Source of the DNA: Viscum album | Taxonomy: Eukaryota; Streptophyta; Magnoliopsida; Santalales; Viscaceae | Reading direction: 5' to 3' | Assembly: GCA_963277665.1 (NCBI GenBank) | Contig: OY728130.1 | Span: forward strand, 1,361,074,393 to 1,361,138,392 | DNA length: 64,000 nucleotides | Shown: in pieces, positions 1 to 12,481 of the stretch | Layout: every line of letters starts with the position of its first letter | Position numbering within the stretch: position 1 is the first letter of the stretch | Program-made: the position numbers and the translations under genes | The notes under the pieces: model-generated | Databases searched by the model: none | Told to the model about the DNA's origin: nothing | What the model saw: only the letters and a program-made list of their open reading frames with translations

Positions 1-214
1 ACTAATTTTCTTCTATGTAGAATCCTAGTTATGTGTTATTCTATATGTCCATTTCACTTCCTTTTATATCTTATTAAGTGAATGTTTTATTAACCCTTTT
101 ATGATGTGTTTTTTTTTTTTCAGAAATGGTATTTCTAAATTTCAAACCCTCGATTATCAAGATCATGTTTAAATTGTGAGGACGTAAATGTTTTAAGTGT
201 GGGGGGTGGGGGGA
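1..214 (+). mobile_element. 3' end and polypurine tract of a chromovirus-type LTR element
   Basis: The last bases before the LTR at 215 contain a GAGGACG-type segment (about 178-185) and then a purine run, roughly 196-214, of the form AAGTGTGGGGGGTGGGGGGA. In Ty3/gypsy chromoviruses (Tekay/Del type) the end of pol is followed by such a segment, then the polypurine tract that primes plus-strand DNA, then the TGTAACACCC start of the 3' LTR. That order is what is seen here. No open reading frame survives in 1-170. The stretch therefore looks like the 3' end of an element whose body lies left of the window. Confidence 0.6.
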
Positions 215-1012
215 TGTAACACCCTGATATTTTAAAATAAGAACATTGTATTTGATAGAATTTAAGACATGAAAAACCTATCAAAGAAGGGAATATAACA
301 TCTCAAGACTTTATGATATATTTATTTTTAATTATATTTAGTCTCTTCAATATATTTAATTACAGACAAAACTGATTTTATCTTGTGTTAAATGCAACAC
401 TGATTTTATCTTTCATTACACAAAACAATCAGTTTATCTTAAGTTACATGCAATGCCAAGCTTAAATGAAATGTGAAATATTATTAAAATATTATTATTT
501 AATATAATATTTATCAACTAGACATTATAATGGAGGGTATGAATAGTAATAACTAAATTATTAAAATTATGGTTATATATTATTTAGGAATAAATTAAGA
601 ATCATTTCAAAGAAAAATAAATGTTTTCTTAAAAACTTTTTTTCATCTGAAAGGTGGTTTAATCACTCTTTGAGAATATAATTTAAAATTACTTTTTAAT
701 AATTTTAAAAAATTATTTGAAAAAATAAACTTTATTTTTGAAATAATAATACCAAAATTAACTTAGGGTGAATTTTTAGGATTTTTATGAGAAGTTTTAT
801 TTTTTGATGAATAGTGAAAAATAATGAATTTTAATTAAAAATTTCATTTTTATTTAAATTATTTATAATAATAAATTATATTTTGAATTTTTTTAAAGTA
901 AAATTAGTAAAATTATATATAATTCAATCTAATTTATTCCATTTGAATTATTTTCATATTTAATTTTTATATAAAAACATTGTATACTTTTGAACATTCT
1001 CTCTTTAAAAAT

Positions 1013-2478
1013 TTGTTAGATCATGGGAGGAAGGATGAGCCCATAAGGGGCGCAATGACATTAGGACTTTCTCATCGCTACCTTTCTCCTCCATCTCATT
1101 GGTATGTGGTTCTTCCTTGCTTTTTCCCAGCGAGTTCGCGGTGCAGCGACGTCTTCTGCAGCGAAGGGTGATCTTGATCTGGAGGCTCGAGGTTTGTTAT
1201 TCTGTAGAGAAGATGGTAGGGTCTTTGGTGGTGTCAGGGTCATTTCTTGGTCTTCTGTAGAGTGGGGTCGATATTTGGGCATCGAGGATGTGATCTTATT
1301 CCCGTGGTGAAGGGGTCGCGATTTGGTGCAGTATTGGGGTCGAGATCTGGTTTTTCCTCAGCGAAGGTGGTGAGATCCGGTGCGACATTGGGGGTTCTTC
1401 CATAGTGTTGGGTCGTGTTCCGACAGGGGTTCTTCCATGTCATCGAGGGTTCTTCCATTACATTGGGGTAAAGTTCCTATTTTCCTCTCAGGTTCAATAC
1501 CTTTCTTTCATGGCGTTGGGGTCAGAACCTATTCTTCCACAGCATGAGGTCACGATCCAATCTTGCAACACCGAGGCTGTGACTCAGTTTTGTGGTGAAG
1601 GGGTCATGATCCGTGCTTCTGTGTCATGCTCTAGAAGATATGATTCAGGTGGATTGTGTGGTCTCTTCGAGTGGTGTTGATGAAGGCAATGGGATCTACA
1701 GAGATTTGCGTCATCATCATCATCATTGGGGTGACCCTGTTTCATTTCTTCGTGGGTTCCTCTCGCTTCCCACATGCTTTATCATTTTGTCTTCCAGTGT
1801 AGGTTTCTAATTAGCACATGATTTAGAATGGTTCCCCTATCTGTTGAAACTTCTTTATTGTGGATATTAGGTATTCCGGACCTAGGTGGCATTGGCATGG
1901 CTTCTCACATCATGGAGCGTCTACTTCTTTGAGTTGCTCATCTGCGGCTGTAGTTTCAATGGGATCCTCATGGATTTGTCACAATAAGGCTATCTTTCGG
2001 AGATTATTCTAGCCTATGGGATGTTGGAAATGTTGTTTATGACTTTATGATTGCGGATATTTTTGAATGTTTTTGTGGTGGTTTTCTGATTCTGTGTTTC
2101 TGTGTCCTGTGGCTGGCGTTTAAAGGTCTACGCATCCAGACTTCCTTCAAGGGGCTGCTCCAGATGAGGTTAAGAGTAGGAAGTTTTCACCTACTAATTT
2201 CTTTCAGATTTTGAATTTTGAGAGGTTATTTCTTTTTTCATTAGTACCAGAACCGTGCATTTATGTATGAGACAACTTGCTGAGCAGCGATGTGATGGTG
2301 GAAGTTGGAATTTACATTTTTGATTCTAGGGAGGAGTTTCTCTTTGTTGTCTTGTTCTAGTTACTGATGGATTTTGACTGTTGGGGCACAAGTTTTTGTC
2401 TTTATGTTTGTGATGTCTTATCGGGTTCCCCATTACTACTTAAAATGGATTTTGATAATAAAAATATTAATTTTTAGT
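1013..2478. mobile_element. GC-richer insertion with degenerate internal repeats, unclassified
   Basis: This block interrupts copy A of the X LTR: the LTR text around a CTTTTGAACATT motif stops near 1012 and resumes near 2478. Flanks share TTAAAAA (about 1007-1013 and 2487-2493), compatible with a short target duplication. The block is much less AT-rich than its surroundings. Between about 1300 and 1640 it holds diverged direct repeats built on GGGGTTCTTCCAT and GGGGTCGYGATC. It ends in an AATAAAAATATTAATTTTT tail. A 5'-truncated or non-autonomous LINE-like insertion would fit the A-rich tail, but no reverse transcriptase or endonuclease is readable. Open frames here are short, overlap on both strands and resemble no known protein. 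Confidence 0.5.
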
Positions 2479-2880
2479 TAGTCATTAAAAACCTGTTTTC
2501 ACATTACATCTATGGGATTAATTTTAAATTAAAAAATTTCTACTTATGTAAATTGATTTTGGAAAAATGGATTCTATATTTTTAATCATCAAAATTTATG
2601 ATTTATAATAAGTTCAACTTGAGTTTTTACCAAAATTAATAGTGAAAATAGTAAAAATTAATTATAGTGGTTAAGGTAAAAATGGATTTATTAGGGGTCA
2701 AACTAAGAATATAAGTGTTAAAAATGACCTAAAAACATTTCCAAAACCCATTTTTGGCCATATTTAGACCTTATCTATTCTAGGTTTAATAATGGACCAT
2801 TTTGGAAGTTTTTTTCATGATAAAAACATGGATATGATTGAATCATTTAAAATACTTATAAGTGTTCCACTCACCTCACT

Positions 2881-2889
2881 TATAAAAGG
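2881..2889 (+). promoter_or_regulatory. TATA box of X LTR copy A, first unit
   Basis: TATAAAAGG preceded by a CACCTCACT context and followed by a C-rich start region and a leader. The same box and surroundings recur at 3847, 11720 and 53451, always 174-177 bp before a conserved AG|GTAA site. This is the likely RNA polymerase II core promoter of the LTR. Confidence 0.7.
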
Positions 2890-3222
2890 CCACCCCTCTC
2901 CTCTCTTATTCACACCATAAAAAATATTTGGATGAAAAAAATATTAACCAATTATATTTCCAAATTATCTAACCTTTTCATATAAGAATTATTTTGGTGA
3001 GAAATCCAAAAAATGAAGGCATAAGTGCAAACCTAAGGAGGATACCAGAAGAAGAGGTAATGTTCTTCAATGATATTATTTATTTTATTTCTTTCCCCAC
3101 CTCCTTCAGTTATTATTAAAAAATGATGATATAATAGCCTCAATGTCTTCTATATACTGGGATGTTTTAATAATAAGCGAATTATCTATAACCATCTCCA
3201 CTTCCATCAAATGGATTATGAA

Positions 3223-4819
3223 ATCATGATTTGTGTGTACGGAAGACTACCGCCTCACGAACTGATGTAATTCATTCTTCTAATACCATCTTTGAATATT
3301 AGGTATGATGTAAAATATAAAGTATATATATATATATATGATATTTATAACATAGTTATACCTATAAAGTCATTATATCATATATATCTTCTTATATTCA
3401 ATTCCATTAGAGATACAATAACATCACTCATGTGTACAATTGACTACCGCCTCACGAAACGATGTATTTCATCTTTCACTAATTCTTCACATGGAAGGTG
3501 ATAAGGATAAAGTTAATGATTATATGTGATATAAATGACATAATTATGATATTAATGAACTATTTATAATTCTTTAAAGATAATTATTTCATATCATTCG
3601 TGTATGTGTGGACTACTGCCTTCATGGAGTGATGTAACTCTCTTATTAAAGCATAATGAAATAATAAAATGATGATATAATTACATTTGTATCTTTAATA
3701 TACTAGTATGTTTTTATAATAAGGTAATTACCTAAAAAATATCTTCTAGGTTTGATAATGTACCATTTTTTAAACTTTTGGCATGATAAAAATGTGGATA
3801 TGATTGAATCTTTTCAAAAAATTACAAGTGTACCACTCACCTCACTTATAAAAGGCCACCCCTATCCTCTATTATTCACACCTTAAAAAAATTTGGATAA
3901 AAAAATAACTAAACAAATCACTTTAAAACTTCCATAAAATCATCCTATAATCCTTATTTTGTGCATAAATACATCCAAGGAAGGCTTTAGTACAAATCTA
4001 AGGAGGGTACCTGAAGAAGAGGTAATGTTATGAAACGAGCATCTTTATTTTATTTATATCTTCACCTCCTTTAATTATAATTAAAAATAACTGATATAAA
4101 ATCATCAATATATTCCATATATTGGGTCATTTTTATAATAATTTAATTACATGAAACCATATCCACTTCCATCAATTGGGTTATTAAATCATGGTTCATG
4201 TGTATGGTGGAATACCACCTCACGAAATGATGTCATTCATTCTTCCATTACAATCTTTCACTGTTGGGTATGATGATGGATCCAAATTATATATATATGA
4301 TATTTATAAAATATTTATACATACATATTAACTATATCATATATATATTCTTACCTTTGATTCCATATGAGATACCATAACATCGCTCGTGTGTATGAAA
4401 GACTACCACCATAGGAAGCGATGCGATTCGTCTTTCACTAACGCTTCACATGGAAGGTTATAAGGATAAATTTAATGATTATATGTGATATAAATGACAT
4501 AATTATTATATTCATGAAATATTTATCATTATTTAAAGATAATAGCTCATTTTATTTCTTACCTTTTACATTCACTTAAAGATGATAACATCGTTCGTGT
4601 ACGCGTGGACTACCGCCTTCATGAAGTGATGTGAATCTCTTTTAATCACCACACCAAATTGATGATATATATATATATAAGTATATAATATGGTATATAT
4701 GATATTATGAACATTATTTAAAGATTATATATTACTTACATTCTTTCCATAATGATCATTGGAAAATGGAAACATTACTCATGCGTACGTATGACTTACC
4801 GTCTCCATGATCGTAATGT
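3223..4819 (+). repeat. Hairpin array of X LTR copy A (seven units)
   Basis: Seven imperfect inverted repeats surround a GACTACCGCCT core. Approximate spans are 3223-3268, 3421-3465, 3593-3633, 4188-4231, 4381-4423, 4588-4632 and 4772-4819. Stems seen directly include ACATC/GATGT at 3421 and 3461, ATCATTC/GAGTGAT at 3593 and 3627 (one G-U pair), CATCGCT/AGCGATG at 4381 and 4417 (perfect), and ACATTAC/GTAATGT at 4772 and 4813 (perfect). Loop sequence varies less than the spacer DNA. Spacing is about 170-210 bp within each of the two duplicated units. Flanks between hairpins are also related, so the array is a degenerate tandem repeat with the hairpin as its best-kept part. Confidence 0.75.
3847..3855 (+). 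promoter_or_regulatory. TATA box of X LTR copy A, duplicated unit
   Basis: Second TATAAAAGG in the duplicated segment, with the same CACTCACCTCACT lead-in as the box at 2881. Confidence 0.7.
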
Positions 4820-6200
4820 ACTTTATTTTTCATAAACATCTTTAATGATTGGTTTTAAAAGTAAATTGATATAAAAATATGATAATTATGTTATAATTAT
4901 TATTTTATATTTTATGAAACTATGTAATTTGTGCAAGAACCGTATCTTTACTGATAAAATATGCATAATAAAACAAGGCAATTGACACCCGAAACAATAA
5001 AAATAATGAAATATTATAAATTAATGGGTGATATGATGTTATAAAAGGATCATATATGATATTATAAATATTAATATGGTTATGGTGAAATTTAATAACA
5101 TGTTAAAAACCAATATAAAGGTAGTTAATGAATGTTTAATCGGAAGAAAGCATAAGGTAAGAGATTTCATCTCAATTTACATTATATTGATAATTATTTG
5201 TTATTATGAACCAATTAAATTTTATGTGGTGTATATACTACCAATTTGTCATGTAATATCATGATTCTTTCATAATTCATGGTATTTTATGTTTCAATTT
5301 GAATTATTTCATCCAAGGTGATTTGAATTGAAAATTATCAAGCGAAAAAAGTTATTGTACAATCTAACTTTATTTTGTGATTGTGAAATTTCTATTAAAA
5401 AAATCACTTTATTATAATAATTTTTCATTATAAATTACATTTATATTAAATATCCACATTATTTAAGGATGGTTATGATCGTTTCCTAAAATTTATACCA
5501 TTTTTACATATGGTGTTTTCATTGAATGGTATTTGTTTATCCCATGAAATATTGTTTAATCTGTATCCTTTACTGAATACATATATTTTTTAATAATAAA
5601 CATCATTAATGAATTAAATCGATCATTTGATACATGAATAATGTATTATAATTAGTAAGTGGTTGGTGGGTCCCAATATAGATATCCCCTTGATGCATCT
5701 ATAGGTCTTATGAGATAAAATCATTTGGCCAAACCCTATAAGTTTGTACCCAGTAGTCTAAACTTCCTTATAAAAGGTCTTGACAGTAGATATATAGTTG
5801 GGAAAACATTATCGGTTTATAACCAATAATTTTGTACTATTTTTAGTATATATCTTGACAATAGAGGTTTTCATGTGCCTGATACATGATGTCTAATAAT
5901 TAAGAAATTCCTTTATTAAGAATTTAGTTATTGTTATCTATGTGATTTTCAAAATGATATTATCTTGAGATGCATTTCATTTTTAGTTTATTGATTAAAT
6001 GGAATTTTTTATCAGTTATTTACCTTTAAATATTTATTATTCCTTATCCAGTTATGATAGAAATGATATTTATTAAATGGACCGTGATTTTAGTTATTTA
6101 ACTTTCTATATTGATTATTCTGCATTTATTCAAGATAACTTATGTTGTACTTAACCCTTATTAAGAATTTGATCTCACCCATATTTTTTCCTTTCCCTAG
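4022..6200 (+). other. Candidate leader intron of X LTR copy A
   Basis: The leader ends GAAGAAGAG|GTAATG at 4021/4022 (also at 3056/3057 in the first duplicate). A pyrimidine tract ending TTTCCCTAG lies at 6189-6200. The same pair occurs in both LTRs of element P. If spliced, the hairpin array would be removed from the transcript. This is inferred from sequence only. A second conserved donor-like site, AAG|GTAAGAGATTT, lies near 5155-5167. Confidence 0.35.
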
Positions 6201-6425
6201 GGTATGAAGAATAGATATTTCAATGATTTTTCAATAATGTAGTTTATTTGCTATTGTTATGTATTCTGTTTCATTTTCTTTTCCCCATATAAAATGGGTA
6301 TCATGTATGCATCTGGTTCATCAAGACTAATAAACTATTCAATCCTTCAGGATGTTATTTCTTATATATTACTCCAATGTAATAAAGAATACACTGGCTT
6401 CGATATATATGGGTTTGGGTTTTTA

Positions 6426-9400
6426 GAGGAAAATTGAACAATTCTTGTTTGTTGGATCTGAGACATAAAATAGTCTCACTTATTATGATGATGTTATGAA
6501 CAACTCATCCTTATAGCCTTCCATACTAAAATTCACCTACATGAAGCCCAATTCATTGAATTTCACTACACTTATATTGTAAAAACATTTTCAATAGAAA
6601 AGAGACACTTGAAATATTATATAATACAACTTGTATATCTATTCAATGATGATGAAATATGATATATTTGTATAAATTGTATTTCTATCCTTGGAACCAG
6701 ATACATGAATTTCTTCCTCTATAAGAATAACTCCACTATTTTTCATCATAATTTATTAATATTGTTCCATTATATATTACATATAACCATTAATTAGAAA
6801 ACTATTGTAATAAAGAACATTTACATTTGGTCCCCTATCTAGCCATCAAAGTCGTTCAATAATTGAATTTGGATTTTCATATAAGTCTTTATAAATATTT
6901 TCTTAGAACAATCTTATAAACTATTTATTATGTTTATTTGATAGCCATCCTTCAACACTTAAAGGATTAAAATGTTTAATAATTACTTTGTGGGATTAAA
7001 TGTATGGATCAACCTATAAAATATTATGTAAAATGAAAAGGTGAGTTTTCTCCCACTATATGATAGTGATTGTAATAACATCTCTTCTAAAAATCCCTTC
7101 ACCTATAAGGTGTCCACTATGATGAGATTTTGGGAAACTAATTCTATCAATATTTTATAGGTAATTAGTACACAATTAAACTATTTCTTCAATAATATAT
7201 CATTCCAAAATACAACCTTATCGATGACATAGATTTTTGACATACCCTTTCAAAATCTTCATATACTGTTAAATGGGGTACATCCATCTATAATGGACAT
7301 GACCACATAGTTTAACCTCTCTAACAAAGCAAACCATTAGGTATACCTTTATATCAAAGAATTATGGTGGGATAACAATATATAATTCACATAATATAAC
7401 TGAATTATCCTTATTTATGATCAAAAACTTCACGAGGACTATAACTTTATAACATATGGATTTTAAAATGAAGCATAGTTTTGTTAATGTATGTCATAAA
7501 TTTTGAGGTAGAATTAAATGTAAATAGACAGACATCAAATCTTGCAATAGAACATGATAGTAATGAGATTTTAGACCCCATAACTTAGAATTAGTCATTA
7601 ACATGAAATTATTGATATTTGATGAATACCCCTATGGAAATTTTACACCACTAATGAAATAAAAAATTGAAATTTTTCTTGTCTAGATATAGCATAAGAA
7701 TTTGGAAGATTAAAAGTATACCTTTCACCCTTCATTAATTAAAAATATTATCTTATCCCCATTTCAATCATGTCTAACCTATCCTTGATTCCATATTTTG
7801 TTTTGTTAGTAACATTTAGTAATGTGATAATAAAACTATCAAATACATTTTTCTGCATTCATGACATCAAGAAAATATCTAACATACTAACAATTATAGT
7901 ATGGTAATTCAAAGAAAATTGATCACTTTTTCTGACCATATTTCATATGGTTTTTCAAAAAAGGTTTACAAAAAATAGTGTCAAAATATTTTAGTTTTTT
8001 GAATATTTAATCAACCATTAGTAGATATAGTGTGATACATTGTTCAGTAATCACATTGAATGATGTCTTCTAGGATTGGTATTTATGCCATCAAGGTAAA
8101 AATTTCTGTTTTCCTAAGAAAACTTAGTCTTAAATTAATATTTTAACCGAATTGATTGTATGAATTATTCACATATTGGACACCCCAATATTCCTTTAAT
8201 GTTATAGCCCAAAAAATTTCCATAAGAAGGAAAAAAATTTATCATCTTGTACAAAATTAATCTCAATGATAATTATTCACTTGTATGAGCATCATGCAAT
8301 GTAACACTTATATCCCACACCAATTTCAAATATTTGATCAATGGAGCCAAATAGACATTAATATCACTATAGGGTTTTTTTGGACCAGGTATAAGTAGAG
8401 ACAACATAATGTATTTGTGCTTCATGAATAAACATGGTATAAAGATATAATTTACCAACATAAATGTTAATGTAATATGAGGACTACTATGTGTACCAAA
8501 AGTATTTATACCATCCATAGGTAATACTATATGGAGGTTTATCGGCTCATTTACAAATTCAGGATACTCATAATCAATTTTCATCAAATGAGGAGAGTCA
8601 CTGTGTGGCATAGTTTCCCATTTTAAATTCTTGTTTATTTATTCCATTTCAAATTTTTAGTGGTTTCCTACCATCTATATAATATTCTAAACCTTATAAT
8701 AAGAGGAAAGTACTACAAAAAATTTGAAGGGCATGATTTATATTTCTTGTATCGATTCATTTCACACTTAGTGAACTTTATGAGTGATTCATGGTACTTG
8801 TGAAACAATATGCAATCATTTAGAGAGGTATTTATCTTTTCTAGAGATTATTCCCATTAAACATAGTATTAGTTTAACACCATATGTTTGACAAGGAAGC
8901 TGAGGAGATCAAGTAGTTTTGTAAAGATGGTATCACTCTAACTATTACAAGATTTAAAATTATATAACATAAGTACAATTGAAAATATTGTATTTTTAGT
9001 ATAACTAGTATACAATGGTCTCTTATTATAACCATTAAATTTATCAAACAACTTCTTACAATCATGAAGGTCATCTTCAATTTCAATTTTCATTTCTTTC
9101 ATATGATATCTGTCATTATTTACAATTTTATTCATCTAAAATGAATCACAAATAACAATATAATACCAATTTGTATGTAGATTTAGTTTATCCCCATGTT
9201 TAGTACAAAATTTATATCTCTGATCTATTCTGTGAAAAATCAAATGTTCTTTCAACTCTTTTGGAACAAATTTTCTTGAATAATAACAAATTAAACACAA
9301 AAAAATGATTTGAGAGGGTTTGTATGCATGATATATTTAAAATTTTAAGAAAAACTTAACTAAATACTCATAATAATTTGTTATATGATTAAAAACATCT

Positions 9401-9716
9401 ATTTTGATTCATATATATCATATTAGGTTTATAAAATATTTTTTTTGTAAAAAAATAAATAAATACACATAAGGTATTCATTATCAAACGAGAAAGTTAC
9501 AAATACTTATAAAAAGGGGATCCCAATATATAAATGTTATTGGTGATGATTCCTAGAAAGTTATAATTTAAAAAAAGGGTGAAATAAAAATAAGAAACAT
9601 GGGGTAAACATTTGGCTGTTATTCTAGGTATTAATTTTAAGTTTTATGGGAAAAAAGATAGTTATTCTTGGATGGTTTCTATAACTTTTTAGGTGGGAGT
9701 ATAATAAGAGGGAGGA
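6426..9716. mobile_element. CACTA-derived segment between two X LTRs
   Basis: This stretch separates LTR copies A and B and does not resemble the internal regions of elements R1, P or R2. Its recognisable content is the broken CACTA transposase at 7230-9240. A CACTACACTTATATTG string at about 6565 could be one terminus, but no matching inverted end was found near 9.7 kb. The last bases before 9717 (AATAAGAGGGAGGA) look like a polypurine tract belonging to LTR copy B. The remaining AT-rich parts (6426-7229, 9241-9700) show no gene. Confidence 0.5.
7230..9240 (-). pseudogene. Broken CACTA (En/Spm) transposase, TNP2/Transposase_21 plus DUF4218 type
   Basis: Fragments in several minus-strand frames follow the order of a plant CACTA transposase. 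From 9135 down: a region near 8880-8960 reading LYN-LKSCNSWSDTIFTKLLD over two frames; an open piece 8273-8611 with MDGINTFG and FMLSLLIPGPK-like text (here IMLSLLIPGPKKP), then LAPLIKYLKLVWD, typical of Transposase_21; DVMNAEK near 7860; GYSSN near 7650; LWGLKSHYYHVLLQ near 7560; and near 7210-7380 VREVKLCG-like and RWMYP text, matching DUF4218. The enzyme normally binds and cuts CACTA ends. Stops and frameshifts throughout make this copy dead. Family assignment is from remembered motifs; boundaries are approximate. Confidence 0.8.
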
Positions 9717-11719
9717 TTTAATATTTATTTATTTATTAACACAATACATGATTAGGAAGGTTAACAACACAATATCTTAATATAAGAACAATATGATTGA
9801 AAGCGTTTGTGACAAACAATATTGAGTTTAAAGGAATTATAGTATACCTTTAAAATATTATTATTTACTATTATCTTTATAAGTTAACCATTAAATTGGT
9901 AGATATGAATATAAATAACTAAATTATAAAATTTATATGTTTTATATATATATAAAATAAATTTAATAGTTATATATTTATTATAAATAAAATAAAAATC
10001 ATTTTAAAAAAGAAGAAATGTTTTTCGTAAAACTGTATTTTTCTAAAAGCTGGTTTCATCGCGCTTTACACACATACATTAAATTAATTTTTAACACCTA
10101 TAAAAAATTATTTTATAACATAAAAATAATTTTTAAAATATTCACTTAAAAATTATCTTATATTTAATTTTTTAGAATTTCATGAAAAAATTATTTTCTT
10201 GATGAATAGTAAAAATTCTGTTTTTATTGAAAACTGCCTTTTCATTTAAAATATTTAAGGTTCCATTTTGATTTAAAATTGTATTAAATATAAAATAATT
10301 TTATTTATATTATAATTAATAGAATTTAGGTCATTGGAATCAATTTACTATTTAATTTGGATATTAAAACTTTCTATACTTATGAGATTTTTCTCTTTGG
10401 AAAATCACTTTTTCATCACGCCTGTGGGTTTAAATTAAAATTAGATTCTTCCACTTAAATGAAATAAATTTGGTAAAATGGATTACATATTTTGAATCAT
10501 AATAATTAATATTATATAATAATTATTCTTAATTTTTGGTCATAGTGGATATAAAAAACTATAAAAATTAATTTCCACTGTTTTGGTGAAAACTTGTTTA
10601 CCGTAGGGTTAAACTAAAAAGATAAGGGTTAAAATTTCCAAAATACTTATGTAAATTATATTTTCTGGACACATTTATACATTTATCATCATTGGATCGT
10701 TTTTATGAGTTTTTTGGAATCTTTTCCATGAAATTGATCTATATAATAATTTAAGTAAAGAAAAAGATAAAAAGACACCCTCTTTCTTTTAAATTTAAAA
10801 TATGTGTTCATATAGAGACAAAAATAAATATGTGAATGAATATTTATGGTTATTTTTAGAATAATGAAATTAATTTCATGGGGGTAATTTATATTTAATT
10901 TTTATTGATTATATATTTACTTTAAATGCTTAAGAAATTCCAACACAATAATTAATTAATTAATAGAAAAATAAAATAAATGATACTAAAAATATTAAAG
11001 GTAATATAAATTGAATAATTTATTATATTATATGAATTATTTATATAAATATAACATTATATATATTTTTGAAAACAATATATTCAAATTCTATAATTTT
11101 ATTGATGTTTTTAAAGTCAAATTAAATGAATAGTGTAAAAATTGATATTAATGTAATTTTATAATAAATAATATTTTATTAAATGATTAAAATTTACTAA
11201 AAATACTATCATCTTCCAAGTTTTTATTATATGTATAAAAATATCTACCATAGTCTATTAATGGTCCAATATTCCTTTTATAATAATTTTATTGACATCT
11301 AAATAGTAAAAACATTGTTACCACTATAAAGGGGAAAACTAAGTTTTGCGCATTATATACTATCATGTTAAAATTAATTTTTCCACACACATATAATCTT
11401 TATTTTGTAAATTGGAATTAATATTTAGAACCAGGTTTATAAATTATCTAATTGGGATAATTTATTTATAGTCTTAAATGATATATTACCCAGGTAAAAA
11501 GACTAGTTTCTATAGTGAAAATTAAATTGGTAAAGTAAGGAAACATAGAATTTAAGTAAAATAATGTTTAAAACATGTTTTTTCTATGTATTGGAGGTGT
11601 GAACAAACCATATCATCCCTTAAATCCTTTAATTATAAATTTTGGATTCACTTTATGTGAGAGTTTCTTCTAATTATTGAATATTTTGGGTATTTATAAA
11701 AATGCCACTCCTCCTCAAT

Positions 11720-11728
11720 TATAAAAGG
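11720..11728 (+). promoter_or_regulatory. TATA box of X LTR copy B
   Basis: TATAAAAGG, 177 bp before the AAG|GTAATC leader site, in the same position as in the other X LTRs. Confidence 0.65.
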
Positions 11729-12057
11729 GAACTCCACCACCTCACTTATTCAAACTTATAAAGTAATTTGTCTTAAAAAAACCCTACCAAAATCTCTACA
11801 AAAAACCCTTATCTACATTTGAGATCTAATGGTCTTCCAAAATGTCCAGCCCAATTATCCTTAAGAAGATATCCAAAGGAGGTTTCTTTACGATAAGGTA
11901 ATCATCTGAACGAAGCTCTTTATTTTATTTATTATTTTACAACCACCAATTATGTATTCAAAAATAAAATAAAAAAAACTATATTATATATACTGATATG
12001 TTATTATGTTAATTTAATAACCTATATACATCTCCTCTTTCATCAAATAGGAAATGA

Positions 12058-12481
12058 AATCCTTGGTCGTGTGTACGGTGGACTACCACCTTGCAAACCG
12101 ATGTGACTCGTTTTCTATCAACAACTCTAACTATTGGATATAAATATGGTTTTAATGCACATATATATAATATTTATGATATAATTATACTTATTTAATT
12201 TTAATATCACATACAACTTCTTACTATCCATTCCATTTAAAATATGATAACGTCGCTCGTGTGTGCAACAGACTACCACCTTGCGAAGTGATGCATTTAG
12301 TTTTTCACTAATGATTTACATGGAATGTAATAAAGGATATATTTTATGAATATATGTGATATATAGGACATGATATTTATTCTATAAAATTTTTATATCA
12401 CCCACTTTCTTACCCCTTCACCCATTAAGGAAATGATAACATCGCTCGTACATATGCCCTACTGTCTCCACAAAGTGATGT
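12058..12481 (+). repeat. Hairpin array of X LTR copy B (three units)
   Basis: Units near 12058-12104, 12251-12293 and 12439-12481, spaced about 190 bp. The third shows ACATCGCT pairing with AGTGATGT (one G-U pair) around a CTACTGTCTC core; the first holds TACGGTGGACTACCACC. A fourth unit, expected near 12650 by comparison with copy A, was not found. Confidence 0.7.

Larger units (their letters stand above)
2771..4705 (+). repeat. Tandem duplication of the promoter-leader-hairpin segment
   Basis: Two consecutive diverged copies of one segment, starting near 2771 and 3739. Matching points lie at constant spacing: TATAAAAGG at 2881 and 3847 (966), the AG|GT leader site at 3056 and 4021 (965), first hairpins at 3223 and 4188 (965) and second hairpins at 3421 and 4381 (960). 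Other X LTRs have the segment once. The duplication gives this LTR two promoters, two donor-like sites and seven hairpins. Divergence between the halves shows that it is old. Confidence 0.8.
215..6425 (+). mobile_element. Long LTR of family X, copy A
   Basis: The LTR starts TGTAACACCC directly after a polypurine tract and can be aligned with the LTRs at 9717, 34276, 52081 and, inverted, 18755-22106 and 57289-62773. Shared landmarks in order are the TGTAA start, a GGTCATTGGAATC-like block in other copies, TATAAAAGG, a leader ending in AGAGGTAA, a hairpin array, a TTTCCCTAG acceptor-like site and a GGGT-rich end near 6425. Copy A carries two additions: an unrelated 1.4-kb insertion near 1013-2478 and a tandem duplication of the promoter and hairpin segment. 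Without them it would be about 3.8 kb. The upstream polypurine tract makes it a 3' LTR. The exact right end is uncertain by a few bases. Confidence 0.75.

Noticed and set aside
980..1810. Cluster of overlapping 60-91 codon frames on both strands
   Set aside because: They overlap on opposite strands in a repeat-bearing insertion, have biased composition and match no domain.
3223..4819. CRISPR-like array, because similar short motifs recur at regular spacing
   Set aside because: Repeats are diverged, spacers are about 150 bp and themselves related, and the setting is a plant LTR.
8273..8611. Intact small gene of 112 codons
   Set aside because: It is an open fragment of a broken CACTA transposase whose other parts are readable in adjacent frames.
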